A stretch of DNA of 64,000 bases from Pleionea mediterranea (GTDB lineage Bacteria > Pseudomonadota > Gammaproteobacteria > Enterobacterales > Kangiellaceae): assembly GCF_003148745.1 (NCBI RefSeq), contig NZ_QGGU01000005.1, positions 124,001 to 188,000 on the forward strand, read 5' to 3'. Of this stretch, positions 26,140-36,828 are shown in pieces. Positions within the stretch are counted from its first letter, which is position 1. Each line of letters starts with the position of its first letter. The translations under genes were made by a program, and so were the position numbers. A model generated the notes under the pieces. It was not told the origin of the DNA. It saw only the letters and a program-made list of their open reading frames with translations, and searched no databases.

Positions 26140-26982
26140 TTAATCATCATCCATCAAATCGGTAAAATCCTCTTTGTAATCGCTGATTTTTGCCAACAAA
26201 CGCTTTAATTGTTTGTCCGATAAGGTGTCATAAATACGAATTAAATAATGCTGGGTTAATTCACGATTGTTTTGATACATGGCTTTTAAAACATCGCCTT
26301 GTAATGACTGGGCATTGACCATTACGGATTGAATTGAATTTGCGCCCTGTTCTTGTTGGCGCGTTTTTAATGCCTCACGCATTGCCTCACGCCAGCGTTT
26401 TCGATAAGCCATTCGCTCCAAAGTTGTGGACTGAACTTGACTGGCCCATTCGGTGACGATCATTTTTTGTTCATTGCTTAACCGGCCGATCCATTCACTG
26501 ACACCGTCAGCTATGTTTTCATCCTTTTGTTCAAATAATTCTTCTGCAGACAACTCGTTAAACTCTTCCAGTGTTTCTTGATCCATTTGTTCCAGTTCAA
26601 TGAATAACTCATTCACTTGTTGATCAGACAACTGCACCATTAAGCTGGCAAAATCACCGGCCAGTTCGTCCACCAGATTTTGATAAAAATTCGACAATTG
26701 TTGTCGATGAAAATCGTATCGTTGCTCAACTTGTTTGTTGCGAATGTCTTTATCCAGCGAGTCGAGCCAGGCAATATATCGGGGTAGCTCATTTTCTCTG
26801 TGCCATTCAGTTTTTAACAGCATCAGTTTTTCCAACTGCTCTTCTTGCTGGCCCGATAACTCAACATAGTCATCCACGTACCAGGGGACTACCCAGTCAA
26901 GCCGGTTGTACCAGAACTTTATACTGCAACCTTGCAGCAGCAAAACTGCCGCGATTAACGTTAGCCAGTGCTTACATCTCAT
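26140..26982 (-). CDS. DUF6279 family lipoprotein
   Basis: 280 residues with a lipoprotein signal (lipobox LQGC, Cys19). An alpha-helical, Glu/Gln-rich mature domain starts at WYNRLDWVVPWYVDDY, the recognisable family opening. It is probably anchored in the outer membrane facing the periplasm. Function unknown. It is a single gene with intergenic space on both sides. Confidence 0.88.
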   Translation of the reverse strand: MRCKHWLTLIAAVLLLQGCSIKFWYNRLDWVVPWYVDDYVELSGQQEEQLEKLMLLKTEWHRENELPRYIAWLDSLDKDIRNKQVEQRYDFHRQQLSNFYQNLVDELAGDFASLMVQLSDQQVNELFIELEQMDQETLEEFNELSAEELFEQKDENIADGVSEWIGRLSNEQKMIVTEWASQVQSTTLERMAYRKRWREAMREALKTRQQEQGANSIQSVMVNAQSLQGDVLKAMYQNNRELTQHYLIRIYDTLSDKQLKRLLAKISDYKEDFTDLMDDD

Positions 26983-27254
26983 TCCCTCCCCCTTACCTTA
27001 CTCTGCACATCTTTGATGCAATATTTTATTTATTATCAAGCCTTTAGCGGTTCTATATGACGTGTTTTAAGTGCTTTTATGGTCTCAACCGCCTTAAAAC
27101 CAGCGGCTCTTGTATTATTGAGTCACCACTGGTGGATTAGACAGCTGTTATCTCATTAAAATGGATAAAATTCAATCAGGAGGTTTCCTGCGCCCCATGA
27201 CATCAGTATAATGTGCCGCCCTGATCCATCACCCATTAAATACGTAGTAACGCC

Positions 27255-28169
27255 ATGCAATCGCCCGCTCAAACAGACAAAGTAAACTTCAATAAGCTGC
27301 ATAAAAAGCTACGTCGACACGTTGGTCGAGCGATAGCCGATTTCAATATGATTGAAGATGGCGACAAGATCATGGTTTGTCTGTCGGGTGGCAAAGACTC
27401 CTACACCATGCTCGATATTTTGCTTAATCTGCAAAAGCACGCGCCTGTGTCCTTTGAGCTGGTTGCGGTTAATCTGGATCAAAAACAACCCGGTTTTCCC
27501 GAGCATGTGTTACCCAATTATCTGACCGAGCAGCAGGTGCCTTTTCATATTATTGAAGAAGATACCTACTCCATTGTTAAAGAGAAAGTGCCCGAGGGCA
27601 AAACCACCTGCGCGCTTTGCTCTCGATTACGACGGGGCATCATTTACAGTTGGGCGGCCAAAAACAACATCACTAAAATTGCCTTGGGGCATCACCGTGA
27701 TGATATGGTAGAAACCCTGTTTCTTAATATGTTTTTTGGCGGCAAATTAAAATCCATGCCGCCTAAATTATTAAGTGACGATGGTCAGCATCTGGTAATA
27801 CGCCCACTCGCTTATTGCCGCGAAAAAGACATTGCCAAATACTCGGAACTAAAACAGTTTCCGATCATTCCTTGTAACCTGTGCGGCTCTCAGGAAAACC
27901 TGCAACGAAAGATTATAAAAGAAATGTTAAAAGACTGGGATCGCAAACACCCCGGACGCATTGAATCCATATTCAATTCTATGAGTAATGTTGCCCCTTC
28001 ACATCTGTTGGATACGGAATTGTATAACTTTGAGCATTTCGAGCGACAGCCTACACCATTTAACAATGGCGATATGGCGTTTGATCAGGAATCCTTTAGT
28101 GAGCCAACACCCGATCCCGATGATGTACTGGAAAACCGGGCCTCGGTAATTGATTTTAAAGCAGTTTAG
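27255..28169 (+). CDS. ttcA: tRNA 2-thiocytidine biosynthesis protein
   Basis: Thiolates C32 of certain tRNAs using an Fe-S cluster and ATP. The PP-loop reads [10 protein letters not shown] near residue 46. Cluster ligands fit the CALC pair near 123-126 and the IPCNLCG stretch near 223. At 304 residues it is family length and ends in a normal-looking tail. The stop codon lies exactly at the left edge of a MITE-like element (28169), so the element may have supplied or preserved the stop. Confidence 0.96.
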   Translation: MQSPAQTDKVNFNKLHKKLRRHVGRAIADFNMIEDGDKIMVCLSGGKDSYTMLDILLNLQKHAPVSFELVAVNLDQKQPGFPEHVLPNYLTEQQVPFHIIEEDTYSIVKEKVPEGKTTCALCSRLRRGIIYSWAAKNNITKIALGHHRDDMVETLFLNMFFGGKLKSMPPKLLSDDGQHLVIRPLAYCREKDIAKYSELKQFPIIPCNLCGSQENLQRKIIKEMLKDWDRKHPGRIESIFNSMSNVAPSHLLDTELYNFEHFERQPTPFNNGDMAFDQESFSEPTPDPDDVLENRASVIDFKAV

Positions 28170-28487
28170 TTAGAGCCTGTTTATCTTTCTTTATTTTAGA
28201 TGCAGGCGTTTATTTTATAGCACAACAAGGCAGAGGGAGTGATGAATAGTTATTCTCGACTTTGTCTCCTGAGTCGTTCTACCTCCTACATCCTGTAGTC
28301 GTATTTGAATGACCGATAACGCAGTTGTGTCATAAAATCACCCCTGCCCGAAGGGTTGAGGCTAAAATTAAGCCATTCTTTGTTGAGAATTCCTTATTTA
28401 GAATAACTAAACCTCAAAATTCACGCCGCGACTGGCTTAATTTTAGCACTCAACATCACAAATAATGAAAGATAAACACGCTCTAGC
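28169..28487. mobile_element. MITE-like element with 28-bp terminal inverted repeats
   Basis: The ends 28169-28196 and 28460-28487 are inverted copies matching at 25 of 28 positions, and TTA lies on both sides as a possible 3-bp target duplication. Inside is a second inverted pair (GGCTAAAATTAAGCC near 28359 and its complement near 28434). At ~319 bp without an open frame it fits a non-autonomous miniature element. No related transposase is in the window. Confidence 0.7.
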
Positions 28488-28598
28488 TTATTCGATACGT
28501 ATTACTTTTTTCGCAAAGTATTTAACGGCACGCCATTCAGTCTAAAACATTGAATGGCAAAATACCGTAAGCTACAAAAATAGAGCTCCCTTGTTTAA

Positions 28599-30185
28599 CT
28601 ATTCAATTCCTTTAAATGAGTTTACTTGCTGATACAGGGCGCTAATGTTGCGTACAACCACTTGGGTTTCTTGGGATACCTTTCCGGTTTCTTCCGAGAC
28701 CAAACCAACTAAATCATTAAGTTCTTCAACACGCTGTTTTACTGACACCATCTGATCGCGATGACTCAAAGTAGTGGCGGCTATATTTTTATTGGACGCT
28801 AATATTGTATCAATCGCCGTTTTAATCGCCGTGAGTGCATCACCCGCTAACTGAGCCTGCTTTACCGAATCCACAGCAGTGTCTTCGGTAACTCGCATCG
28901 CCGCTGTCGACTCACTCATGCAGTCAGAAAGAGACTCTATCACCCCCTGGATCTCTTCTGTTGCTTCCTGTGTGCGTGTCGCTAATTGCCTCACCTCATC
29001 AGCAACTACCGCAAATCCCCGACCTGAATCGCCAGCACGGGCAGCCTCAATAGCCGCATTGAGTGCCAATAAATTTGTTTGTTCTGCTATTTGCTGAATA
29101 ACACTTACAAGACTGCTGATATGAGTGCTCTGTTGTTGCAGCTTTAATATTAACTCACTCACATTAGACACTTTATCAGCAAGCGCATTAATCTGCTGAA
29201 CGGTTGACTCAACTTCCTGATACCCCACCGTTGACTGATGATAACCTTGCTCTGCGGCAGCTTCGGCATCGGAAGCCTGAACAGAAACATCTTCTACTCC
29301 CTGCGCAAAAACCAATAAGGTTTGTGACAACTCATCAGATTCATGGCGCTGCTTTTCGACTTGCTGATTGGCACGCGTGACAACATTGTCCATTTCACGT
29401 GTACTGACTTCCAGCTCTCCGGTGGCAAGATGTGTGGTTTGCAATAACGTACGAAACGATTCAAATAATTTATTCAGAGACTTAGCCGCTTGCCCAATTT
29501 CTGTTTTTGAAGCATCGTCAAATGTTAACGATAAATCACGCTCGGTCGCCGACCTTTCTATTTGCCGGGCAAAGGATTCAACAGGTTTGGCAATATATTT
29601 TTTAACCAGTAAATAGGCGATAAATGCAGCAATAATTAAAATGACCACAAAACCTTCCGTCAACCAGGATGCTTTGCTTAATAACGCAGTTGCCTGCTCT
29701 GTCTGCTCAATGGTTTGCTGTTCTATTTTGCTTGCACGCTTATCAAGCTGTTGCTGCGTGGCTTCTGCATAATCCGCAAGCAGGGCTAAATGCCTGCGAG
29801 CTTCGTCCCAGTCTACGGTTTCGCTATTCATTACAGCAGAGAAGTCTCTTAACAACTTTTTTAATGAATCGTCGAGCGATAATGACAACATTGACATGCT
29901 GCTATTTAAGGACTCTTGCTCAGCTTTTAACGCGGCCTGGTATTCAGCCTGTTCAGAAGTTAACGAATAGCGACTATAAGCCAACACCTGAAGCTGAGCC
30001 AACGAAAAGCGAGCCTTTGAGATCGCAAGAAGCTTTGGCAAGTTTTGATTCTGGAGGTTACTGAATTGCTGCTCAGCCTGATTATGGTAGGACAGTAGAA
30101 ACACCATCAACAGCAGCCCTAAAATAGCATTAAGCAGGAAGCCCGCTGTGATACGAGTCACCAAAGATTGCATTTTAGAAAACAT
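28599..30185 (-). CDS. Methyl-accepting chemotaxis protein
   Basis: Membrane chemoreceptor. ATG 30185 starts just before the first helix (about residues 10-33). A periplasmic four-helix sensor of ~150 residues follows, then a second helix (about 195-215), HAMP, and the signalling hairpin with the conserved tip [23 protein letters not shown] 30197 is an equally possible start; the much longer open frame is not. No C-terminal pentapeptide for CheR binding is seen. The ligand is unknown. Confidence 0.92.
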   Translation of the reverse strand: MFSKMQSLVTRITAGFLLNAILGLLLMVFLLSYHNQAEQQFSNLQNQNLPKLLAISKARFSLAQLQVLAYSRYSLTSEQAEYQAALKAEQESLNSSMSMLSLSLDDSLKKLLRDFSAVMNSETVDWDEARRHLALLADYAEATQQQLDKRASKIEQQTIEQTEQATALLSKASWLTEGFVVILIIAAFIAYLLVKKYIAKPVESFARQIERSATERDLSLTFDDASKTEIGQAAKSLNKLFESFRTLLQTTHLATGELEVSTREMDNVVTRANQQVEKQRHESDELSQTLLVFAQGVEDVSVQASDAEAAAEQGYHQSTVGYQEVESTVQQINALADKVSNVSELILKLQQQSTHISSLVSVIQQIAEQTNLLALNAAIEAARAGDSGRGFAVVADEVRQLATRTQEATEEIQGVIESLSDCMSESTAAMRVTEDTAVDSVKQAQLAGDALTAIKTAIDTILASNKNIAATTLSHRDQMVSVKQRVEELNDLVGLVSEETGKVSQETQVVVRNISALYQQVNSFKGIE

Positions 30186-30349
30186 AACCACTACCATCCT
30201 ATTATTTTTATAAGTTGCACGCTTACTAAGCATAGACCAGCAAGCCAATATTGTCCGTTCTGTGATCCCTAAGCTTTTAATCATCCATGCCTTGTAATTA
30301 ATGGTTAAATCTTCAATACTGGGGTTTTGTAACAATAGCGAGCTAAACC

Positions 30350-30871
30350 GTGTCGTTAAAATCCTTCTTCAACCGCTTTTTATCATCCAGAACTGCAGCA
30401 TCGCACGATTCAACTGACAGCAGTAGCACCAGTGATCACTCAAATACCGCTAACTCTGCAAATAGCTCAAGCCCGGTCATGGGCGAAATGGGTATGGAAA
30501 AACTCAAAGCAGTGATCGATGAAGTCACTTCTTCTTTTCCATTGTTTGAAAAAGCAGGGTTTCATGTTGAAGAAGTGCAAGTTGAAATAGGCATGACGCC
30601 CAAGTTAATGCCCCGCTTTAAACAGGTTAAGGAAGTATCCGTTTCCGAACAGGAAGCCTTACTGCAGCAAGCGGGTGAAAAAAAGTTGGTGAAGTTTATG
30701 CTGATCAGTTTATTTAAGTCTTCAAAAATGAAAAACCTAATAAATGATCCCAAACTTGATTTTCACGGTATAGAAATCGACTTAACAGCCGTACCTTCGG
30801 TACGCAGTATTTTTCGCTCAGCAAAAAACTGTGACAATGTGGTACGACTGGACAGTCACGATCACCATTAA
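30350..30871 (+). CDS. Conserved hypothetical protein
   Basis: 173 residues from GTG 30350. A Ser/Thr/Asn-rich low-complexity segment (about 15-43) precedes a folded domain (about 48-165) with [20 protein letters not shown] as its most distinctive part. No signal peptide or membrane helix and no confident family. The J-domain gene follows 42 bases downstream on the same strand, so they may be co-expressed. Confidence 0.7.
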   Translation: MSLKSFFNRFLSSRTAASHDSTDSSSTSDHSNTANSANSSSPVMGEMGMEKLKAVIDEVTSSFPLFEKAGFHVEEVQVEIGMTPKLMPRFKQVKEVSVSEQEALLQQAGEKKLVKFMLISLFKSSKMKNLINDPKLDFHGIEIDLTAVPSVRSIFRSAKNCDNVVRLDSHDHH

Positions 30872-30913
30872 TAACTTATATTACCGCAGCTATACCGACT
30901 AACTTGATTACCT

Positions 30914-31504
30914 ATGCCTGACTTTAATAACATCGTCATCGAGTTCCTGCGCGAAAACAACAATAAGATCAGTGAGCACCTATTATTAAAACATATTGAA
31001 ACTCATCACTCCGACTTTTTCTCTGTGCTGCCTAATCCTAACAGGCTATATGAGAAACACTTTTATTTATTCCACAAGCTTTATCAGCTCAAACAAGCCC
31101 TATTTGATGACAAACTACACTTAACGGTTTCAGCGTTAACAATAGAGTTATTACCGACAACATCATCACATGAGCAGGCAGCCAACAAATCTCTTGGCGA
31201 CAATCATCCTATTGGCGACAGTGACCCATTGGCTGAATTTTACCTCGATAAAAATAATCTATATCTGTCCGAGTCGGAGGTTCAGGCGATGCAAAAAAAA
31301 TTCTGGCAACGCTATCTGGCAATACAACAAAAGTCAGACGCCATTATTTGTCTGGAGCTTCAGGGAGAAACACCGTTAACCTTGCAAAAAGTTAAGAAAC
31401 AGTACCAGAAACTGGCTCAACAACATCACCCGGACAAAGGCGGCAACGCTGAAAAATTCCAGGCTATTAAGCAGGCGTTTAATGAATTAAAGTTGATCTT
31501 TTAA
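30914..31504 (+). CDS. DnaJ-related protein with C-terminal J domain
   Basis: 196 residues. The N-terminal DNA-J-related region (about 1-110) precedes a C-terminal J domain (about 140-196) carrying the essential HPD (QHHPDKGGNAEKF) that stimulates DnaK-type ATPases. Unlike DnaJ, the J domain is last and there is no zinc or G/F region. It probably acts as a specialised co-chaperone. ATG at 30914. Confidence 0.85.
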   Translation: MPDFNNIVIEFLRENNNKISEHLLLKHIETHHSDFFSVLPNPNRLYEKHFYLFHKLYQLKQALFDDKLHLTVSALTIELLPTTSSHEQAANKSLGDNHPIGDSDPLAEFYLDKNNLYLSESEVQAMQKKFWQRYLAIQQKSDAIICLELQGETPLTLQKVKKQYQKLAQQHHPDKGGNAEKFQAIKQAFNELKLIF

Positions 31505-31565
31505 GACTGTATTGGAATGGTTTATTAATAAGTTCCTTGTAAAAAAAGAGCGGCCATAGACTGCC

Positions 31566-32183
31566 TTAACAATAACGCTGCTTTACGTCCTCTGGCATCA
31601 ACTTTATTTGTTGCTGCTGCATGTAGTCAAAAAGATTATGCAGCGGTTGACTATTGATACCCTCGACAAGCTCCAGAAAATAAACAACTGCCTCCAGCGT
31701 GGACACACCAGACTCAACCGGTGATCGCCGAATATAATAATTCGATGCCAGGTTTTGAGAGAAGTGATAGGCCTGTAGTGGCTGTAGCCACGGATTCTGT
31801 TTATAAATTTTTAACGCTTTGCGCCAGGTGCCATCAATCACAATCAGTAATTTCTTTTGCTCCAGATCCGGTAATCGATTGCTCACACGCTCAAATGCTT
31901 GTTCCAACGCAATACTTTCATCACAAGGAAATAATAAATATATCTGTCCGTTAAACGCAGATATCTTTTGGGCAACGTCATCAAAATCAGATGATGTCTC
32001 ACCAACAAAACATTGGAGATTGGGTAACGAAAGACTTAATAAACGAACAGTGCCTTTTGCATTTTTTATTTCTTCCGGATGTTGCAGAACGATAATTTCG
32101 GTTGAGCAGGTTATCGTCTCAACGTGATCACAAATACAGGTTTTATCAGGATAATGACATCGCGAACAAATATGCCTCGTCAT
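31566..32183 (-). CDS. tapT: DTW-domain tRNA-uridine aminocarboxypropyltransferase
   Basis: 205-residue TapT/YfiP-type enzyme, predicted to form acp3U at position 47 of tRNAs from SAM. The N-terminal zinc cysteines are CSRCHYPDKTCIC, and the DTW-family signature appears as VIDGTWRKA near residue 118. The C-terminal SPVESGVSTLEAV stretch is also typical. The symbol is by family; other DTW subgroups exist. Confidence 0.85.
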   Translation of the reverse strand: MTRHICSRCHYPDKTCICDHVETITCSTEIIVLQHPEEIKNAKGTVRLLSLSLPNLQCFVGETSSDFDDVAQKISAFNGQIYLLFPCDESIALEQAFERVSNRLPDLEQKKLLIVIDGTWRKALKIYKQNPWLQPLQAYHFSQNLASNYYIRRSPVESGVSTLEAVVYFLELVEGINSQPLHNLFDYMQQQQIKLMPEDVKQRYC

Positions 32184-32257
32184 AAATTTAATCTATTTCT
32201 CTTAATTTAACATTGCAGTTGCAAACTAATTACATGAAACACTAGGTTTCAACACTG

Positions 32258-32677
32258 TTAATCTAACTGCTTTAACGCAATTAAAACTTCTTGCTCTAGC
32301 GCTCTGTTTGCCTCAGTGATTAATTTATTCGCTGACTCTTTTTCATTCAATTGTTGCCATTGTTCAGACCATACCAGTTTTAAATCATCCGCCCGCTGCT
32401 TAACGGATGATGGCATAATGGCGCTTAAGGACTGTATAAAATTAATGCGAGTCCACCCCTCTATCACATTATTATTAGATTCTGGTGCATAAAAGGTTTG
32501 ATCAACCAGCAGCTGTAACTTGGCAATTTCACGAACAATTTCAAAACCAGAGGCACGATAATTACGGTTTAACTCGGTTTGCTCATTGCGCCAGGTATTA
32601 TAAAACAAAGCCGATAACGCCACAGCAAGACTGAGCAACGATAACCAGTTGTTTTTTAATGTCTGTTTTTTCATCAT
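32258..32677 (-). CDS. Small membrane-anchored hypothetical protein
   Basis: 139 residues with one N-terminal membrane helix (about 9-27) and a helical soluble domain, probably periplasmic. No family recognised. It lies 75 bases upstream of tapT on the same strand; the next gene upstream is divergent. Confidence 0.65.
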   Translation of the reverse strand: MMKKQTLKNNWLSLLSLAVALSALFYNTWRNEQTELNRNYRASGFEIVREIAKLQLLVDQTFYAPESNNNVIEGWTRINFIQSLSAIMPSSVKQRADDLKLVWSEQWQQLNEKESANKLITEANRALEQEVLIALKQLD

Positions 32678-32893
32678 TACACCTCATGCCAATTTGTCTA
32701 CCAGTTGCCTAAGTCACTCTTTACTGCGTTCTTTTCAGTGTAATCAAGTCTCCAGTCGGCCGCCAGATCAATCCTGATCTATAATATTTCAATAAATTTG
32801 TGCACTGCGTCTTGAGTTAGCCCTTGTAACAAGGACAATACCACCCCATCACAAGACCAGTAGAACAGTCACCTCAACACAAAGGACACAATC

Positions 32894-34177
32894 ATGTCGA
32901 AAAATGTATTTGAAGATGCCCTGGAGCGCGTAAAAAGTATTGGCGAAACATCAGGCGTTTCCGCGGAAATCATAGATGGCCTAATGCATCCTCGAGCGAC
33001 CATGACAGCCTCATTGCCAGTAAGAATGGACGATGGCTCAACGCACCGGTTTACCGGCTATCGCTGCCAGTACAATAATGTTTTGGGTCCAACAAAGGGT
33101 GGCATTCGTTATCACCCCGACGTCAGTATTGAAGAAGTGCAGGCGCTGGCTTTATGGATGACGATAAAGTGCGCGGTGGTTGGCTTACCTTATGGCGGTG
33201 GTAAAGGCGGTGTGATTGTCGATCCGAAAAATCTGTCGCCGATGGAACTGGAGCGTTTGTCGCGCGCTTATGTTCGTGCCATGGCAGACTTTATTGGTCC
33301 ACAAACTGATATACCGGCTCCTGATGTCTATACCAATGCCAGAATCATGGGCTGGATGGCCGATGAATACGAAGCCATCAAACGCGTAAAAGCACCCGGT
33401 GTTATTACCGGAAAACCAGTTCGTCTTGGCGGTAGCCTGGGTCGCGACGATGCCACCGGTCGCGGTGCTTATTTATGTGTGTTGGAGCTGGCAAAGCAGG
33501 TTGATTTAAAACCGGAGCAAACCACTGTTGCCGTTCAGGGATTTGGTAATGGTGGCTACCATGCTGTAAGACTGTTGCAAGAAGCCGGTTATAAAGTGGT
33601 CGCCATCAGCGATTCACAGGGCGGTATTTTTTCACCCAATGGTTTCGATGTTGAAAGTATTTATAAAGAAAAACAAACCTCACGCCGTGTTCGCGCAGTT
33701 TATTGCGAACACTCGGTGTGCGAACTGGTTGAGCATAAGTCCATCAGTAATGAAGAACTGCTGGAGCTGGATGTCGATATTCTTATTCCGGCGGCTCTTG
33801 AAGGCGTCATTACCAAAGACAATGCCAATAACATTCGCGCCAAATACATTGTCGAAGTGGCCAACGGCCCAATCGAAAGCGATGCCGACAAAATACTGGA
33901 CGATAAAGGCATTGTTATTATCCCCGATGTATTGGCAAATGCTGGCGGTGTTACGGTGAGTTACTTTGAGTGGGCTCAAAACAGGCAAGGCTATGCATGG
34001 TCACTGGAACAGGTGCACGAGCGGCTTGGTGAAATTATGCGCAGTGCCTTCAGTGATGTCTGGTCTTTATCGAAAGAAGAAAGTAAAAGTTTGCGCGATG
34101 CCGCTTACACACGAGCCATGCGCCGCATTGGTGAAGCCATAGAAGCGCACGGTACTCGGGATTACTTTAATTCTTAA
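32894..34177 (+). CDS. Glu/Leu/Phe/Val dehydrogenase, glutamate type
   Basis: 427-residue hexameric-type amino-acid dehydrogenase. The catalytic region GLPYGGGKGGV holds the active-site Lys, DIPAPDVYTN is typical of glutamate dehydrogenases, and the Rossmann loop is VAVQGFGNGGYHA. It most likely interconverts glutamate and 2-oxoglutarate with NAD(P). The cofactor and leucine-versus-glutamate preference are not certain from sequence. Single gene with its own terminator. Confidence 0.9.
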   Translation: MSKNVFEDALERVKSIGETSGVSAEIIDGLMHPRATMTASLPVRMDDGSTHRFTGYRCQYNNVLGPTKGGIRYHPDVSIEEVQALALWMTIKCAVVGLPYGGGKGGVIVDPKNLSPMELERLSRAYVRAMADFIGPQTDIPAPDVYTNARIMGWMADEYEAIKRVKAPGVITGKPVRLGGSLGRDDATGRGAYLCVLELAKQVDLKPEQTTVAVQGFGNGGYHAVRLLQEAGYKVVAISDSQGGIFSPNGFDVESIYKEKQTSRRVRAVYCEHSVCELVEHKSISNEELLELDVDILIPAALEGVITKDNANNIRAKYIVEVANGPIESDADKILDDKGIVIIPDVLANAGGVTVSYFEWAQNRQGYAWSLEQVHERLGEIMRSAFSDVWSLSKEESKSLRDAAYTRAMRRIGEAIEAHGTRDYFNS

Positions 34178-34211
34178 TTGAATTCATTACTGGATCGCTT
34201 TTGCTCAAAAT

Positions 34212-34245
34212 AAAAAGCCTGTCGTGAAACACGACAGGCTTTTTT
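34212..34245. terminator. Bidirectional rho-independent terminator
   Basis: Stem AAGCCTGTCGTG / CACGACAGGCTT with a three-base loop, flanked by A and T runs. It separates the convergent dehydrogenase gene and the kinase operon. Confidence 0.92.
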
Positions 34246-34281
34246 AAAGTTATCTTTTTATATGGTTTAAACCATATTTTA

Positions 34282-36144
34282 CTAATCCTGATACTTTTCC
34301 AGAATCACCGTAGACTCATCACTGTCGGTGGATTTAACCGCTTCTCCGGTCGGCTTGGACACGAGTAATTTTTCCGTATCGCCAGAAATTCGCGGCGCAC
34401 CTTTATCGAATCGTTTTTCCAGTGATTCCGCCATCTGATTAAAAGCAATACTCATACGGCCAAACTCATCATTACGTTCCACGCCTAACCGCCGATTGAA
34501 CTGTCCGCGTCTTATGCGCTCCAGTGCCAGTGACAACTTTTTCGACTGCGCCGATATTTTTCGGGCAAACGCCAAAGTCATAACAAAAACCGCAATCAAG
34601 GTAATGATCATCAGAACGATCATAATGATTAACGTTAATTTTGCCGATTGCACCAGATTATCTGCGGATACGGTGACCACCACACGGCCAAGTTTCTTAT
34701 CCTGATACATAATGGTCGAATCCACATCAAACACCTGATGGTTGGACGACACGGTTCGGCTGTAGATGGCCGCGTTTTCCGTTTGATCGATTAACTCACT
34801 GCCAGCAAACGGTAAAAAAGGTTTATTCACTTCTTCTGACAAGGTACTGGCGAGCACCTTGCCCTGATTGTTACGCAGACTGACGTATTCAATGTCCTGA
34901 TTCTGTTTTAAATCACTCACAATGGCTTCCAGCGCCACCTGATCTTGCAGCAACATGGGTTCTGCTACTTCAAACGCGATCAGTTTGCTGGTGGAATAAC
35001 CGTAATCGGTGGCCATATTACGCATGGCGCTGTACTGCTGAAAATACACAATGACCAAACCTATCAGCATGGTTACGGCAACCAGGCTGGCCATACCAAG
35101 GGTCCAACGCAACCGTAACGACACAAAACCGGGGCGATCCTGCTCCTTCTGTTGCGTCTCCATCACGTTTAGCAATTCTTTTATGTCGCGCATTAATAGC
35201 GCGGCATTCTGATAACGCTTGTCCGGTTGTTTTTGCAACAGTTTACGAACAATATCCTGCAACTCATCGGGGATCGTCACCCCTTCAACCGACATGTTTT
35301 CAGGCTTATCTTTTATGATCTGACGGAACAACTCACCGTAATCATCGGCCCGAAACGGTGTTGTACCAGTAATCATGGTGTGAATTAGCGATCCCAGCGA
35401 GTAGAGATCGGAACGGGCGTCAAGCGATTGACCCAGTACTTGTTCTGGTGACATATATTCCGGCGTACCCAGAACTTTCTCCTGAGTTTTGCCGGCTGAA
35501 GCTAATGAATCATCCAGCTGGGCAATACCAAAATCAGTGATCTTGACGGTTTTATTATCGGCCAGGCACATAATATTACCGGGTTTAATATCACGATGGC
35601 TGACACCCTGCTTGTGCGCGTAATAGAGCGCGCGAGTCAGCTGCACTAAAATAGAAACAGTGAAATTAACCGTAAAGCGCTGACGCTTGCGTAGTAGGTC
35701 ATCGAGCGGTGTGCCGTCAAGCAGTTCCATAGCGATGTAGGGTTTGTCGTCGGCCACACCAACGTCATAAACCGTGACAATGCCCGGATGGGCCAGTTGA
35801 CCAGCTAGTTTTGCTTCGCGAATAAATCCGGCACGATAATCATCATCATTGGCCAGTTCTTCACGCAATACTTTCACCGCAAGAAACCGATCAATCTCTG
35901 GATCGTAGGCTTTGTAAACATAAGCCATTGCACCACGACCCAACTCATCAATCACTTTATAGCGACCAACGTTTTTCGGGCGCACAGCTTTCGATTTAGG
36001 CTCGCTCGAACTGGCTGAAGAACTTGTTAACGACGAAGAACGCTCCGCTTTACCGGAAGATGGTGAACGCTTATTGGCGTTGTTGGACGATGTAGGCTGC
36101 TCCCCTTTAGCATCGCCCAGAGACGTTTTAAATCGAGATTGCAC
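34282..36144 (-). CDS. Transmembrane Ser/Thr protein kinase with periplasmic sensor and HAMP
   Basis: 620 residues from GTG 36144. A Ser-rich N-terminus (1-60) precedes a complete Hanks-type kinase (about 62-330): GRGAMAYVYKA loop, AVKVL lysine, HRDIKPGN, DFGIAQ and the GTPEYMSPEQ activation segment. Then come membrane helix 1 (about 350-370), a ~140-residue periplasmic domain of CACHE-like size, helix 2 (about 515-540) and a HAMP domain (about 540-595). A C-terminal sensor/HAMP module behind a Ser/Thr kinase is unusual. The operon also encodes a phosphatase and an FHA protein. Confidence 0.92.
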   Translation of the reverse strand: MQSRFKTSLGDAKGEQPTSSNNANKRSPSSGKAERSSSLTSSSASSSEPKSKAVRPKNVGRYKVIDELGRGAMAYVYKAYDPEIDRFLAVKVLREELANDDDYRAGFIREAKLAGQLAHPGIVTVYDVGVADDKPYIAMELLDGTPLDDLLRKRQRFTVNFTVSILVQLTRALYYAHKQGVSHRDIKPGNIMCLADNKTVKITDFGIAQLDDSLASAGKTQEKVLGTPEYMSPEQVLGQSLDARSDLYSLGSLIHTMITGTTPFRADDYGELFRQIIKDKPENMSVEGVTIPDELQDIVRKLLQKQPDKRYQNAALLMRDIKELLNVMETQQKEQDRPGFVSLRLRWTLGMASLVAVTMLIGLVIVYFQQYSAMRNMATDYGYSTSKLIAFEVAEPMLLQDQVALEAIVSDLKQNQDIEYVSLRNNQGKVLASTLSEEVNKPFLPFAGSELIDQTENAAIYSRTVSSNHQVFDVDSTIMYQDKKLGRVVVTVSADNLVQSAKLTLIIMIVLMIITLIAVFVMTLAFARKISAQSKKLSLALERIRRGQFNRRLGVERNDEFGRMSIAFNQMAESLEKRFDKGAPRISGDTEKLLVSKPTGEAVKSTDSDESTVILEKYQD

Positions 36145-36233
36145 GTTTAGTATGCCTCATACTGTCGCATCACTCGACTGCATTGTTGCTTTCGACGCTT
36201 CCTGCAAGCGACTATTCCGATAAATATACAGCA

Positions 36234-36746
36234 TTACATTAAGTAATAGGCTGCAGCGGCCAGTCCACCAATGGCAACAATGCCAATAAGCACAATTTTG
36301 GTGCCCAAACCCAGCGAACTTGCTGGTTTGTTGGACTGACTGTCATCAACCAGTGAAAACATAAATTCTACGCCACCAAAGCGTATCCGGTCACCGGGGT
36401 AAACATCACTTTCAGACACCTTATCGCCGTTGACATAGGTACCATTCGATGACAACAAATTAATAACTTTCCACTGTTCGCCAGAATAAACAATTTTCGC
36501 ATGGGTAGACGACACACTGGGCTCATTCAAACGAATGTCGCTGTCGTGCGTACGACCGACCTGATATCGAGTTTCGGTTAGCATGTAACGTTTACCGGAA
36601 AACGGCTTACTAATGCCAATTAAAGCCGGTTGCCCAGTGCCTTCTGCACTTTGCTCCTTTAACTGGCTGGCCAGTAAACTCTCCACTTCGGACAGATCAA
36701 ATACCTGTGTCCCCTGTGGTCCTACTTTCTGTTTTTTATCGGTCAT
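36234..36746 (-). CDS. FHA-domain protein with C-terminal membrane anchor
   Basis: 170 residues from ATG 36746, which has GGGG five bases upstream. The FHA domain (about 55-135) shows YQVGRTHDSDIRL, SSTHAKIV and SSNGTYVNG. The C-terminus is one membrane helix (about 147-168). The order phosphatase, FHA, kinase on one strand suggests it is a phosphothreonine reader or scaffold for the downstream kinase at the membrane. Confidence 0.88.
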   Translation of the reverse strand: MTDKKQKVGPQGTQVFDLSEVESLLASQLKEQSAEGTGQPALIGISKPFSGKRYMLTETRYQVGRTHDSDIRLNEPSVSSTHAKIVYSGEQWKVINLLSSNGTYVNGDKVSESDVYPGDRIRFGGVEFMFSLVDDSQSNKPASSLGLGTKIVLIGIVAIGGLAAAAYYLM

Positions 36747-36828
36747 ATGTACCCCATAGTATGTAACCAATAAACATCCTGTTCTCGCGTGCCCAAACAG
36801 GGCTTCGGCAGCTTGCCTCGATTGTACG

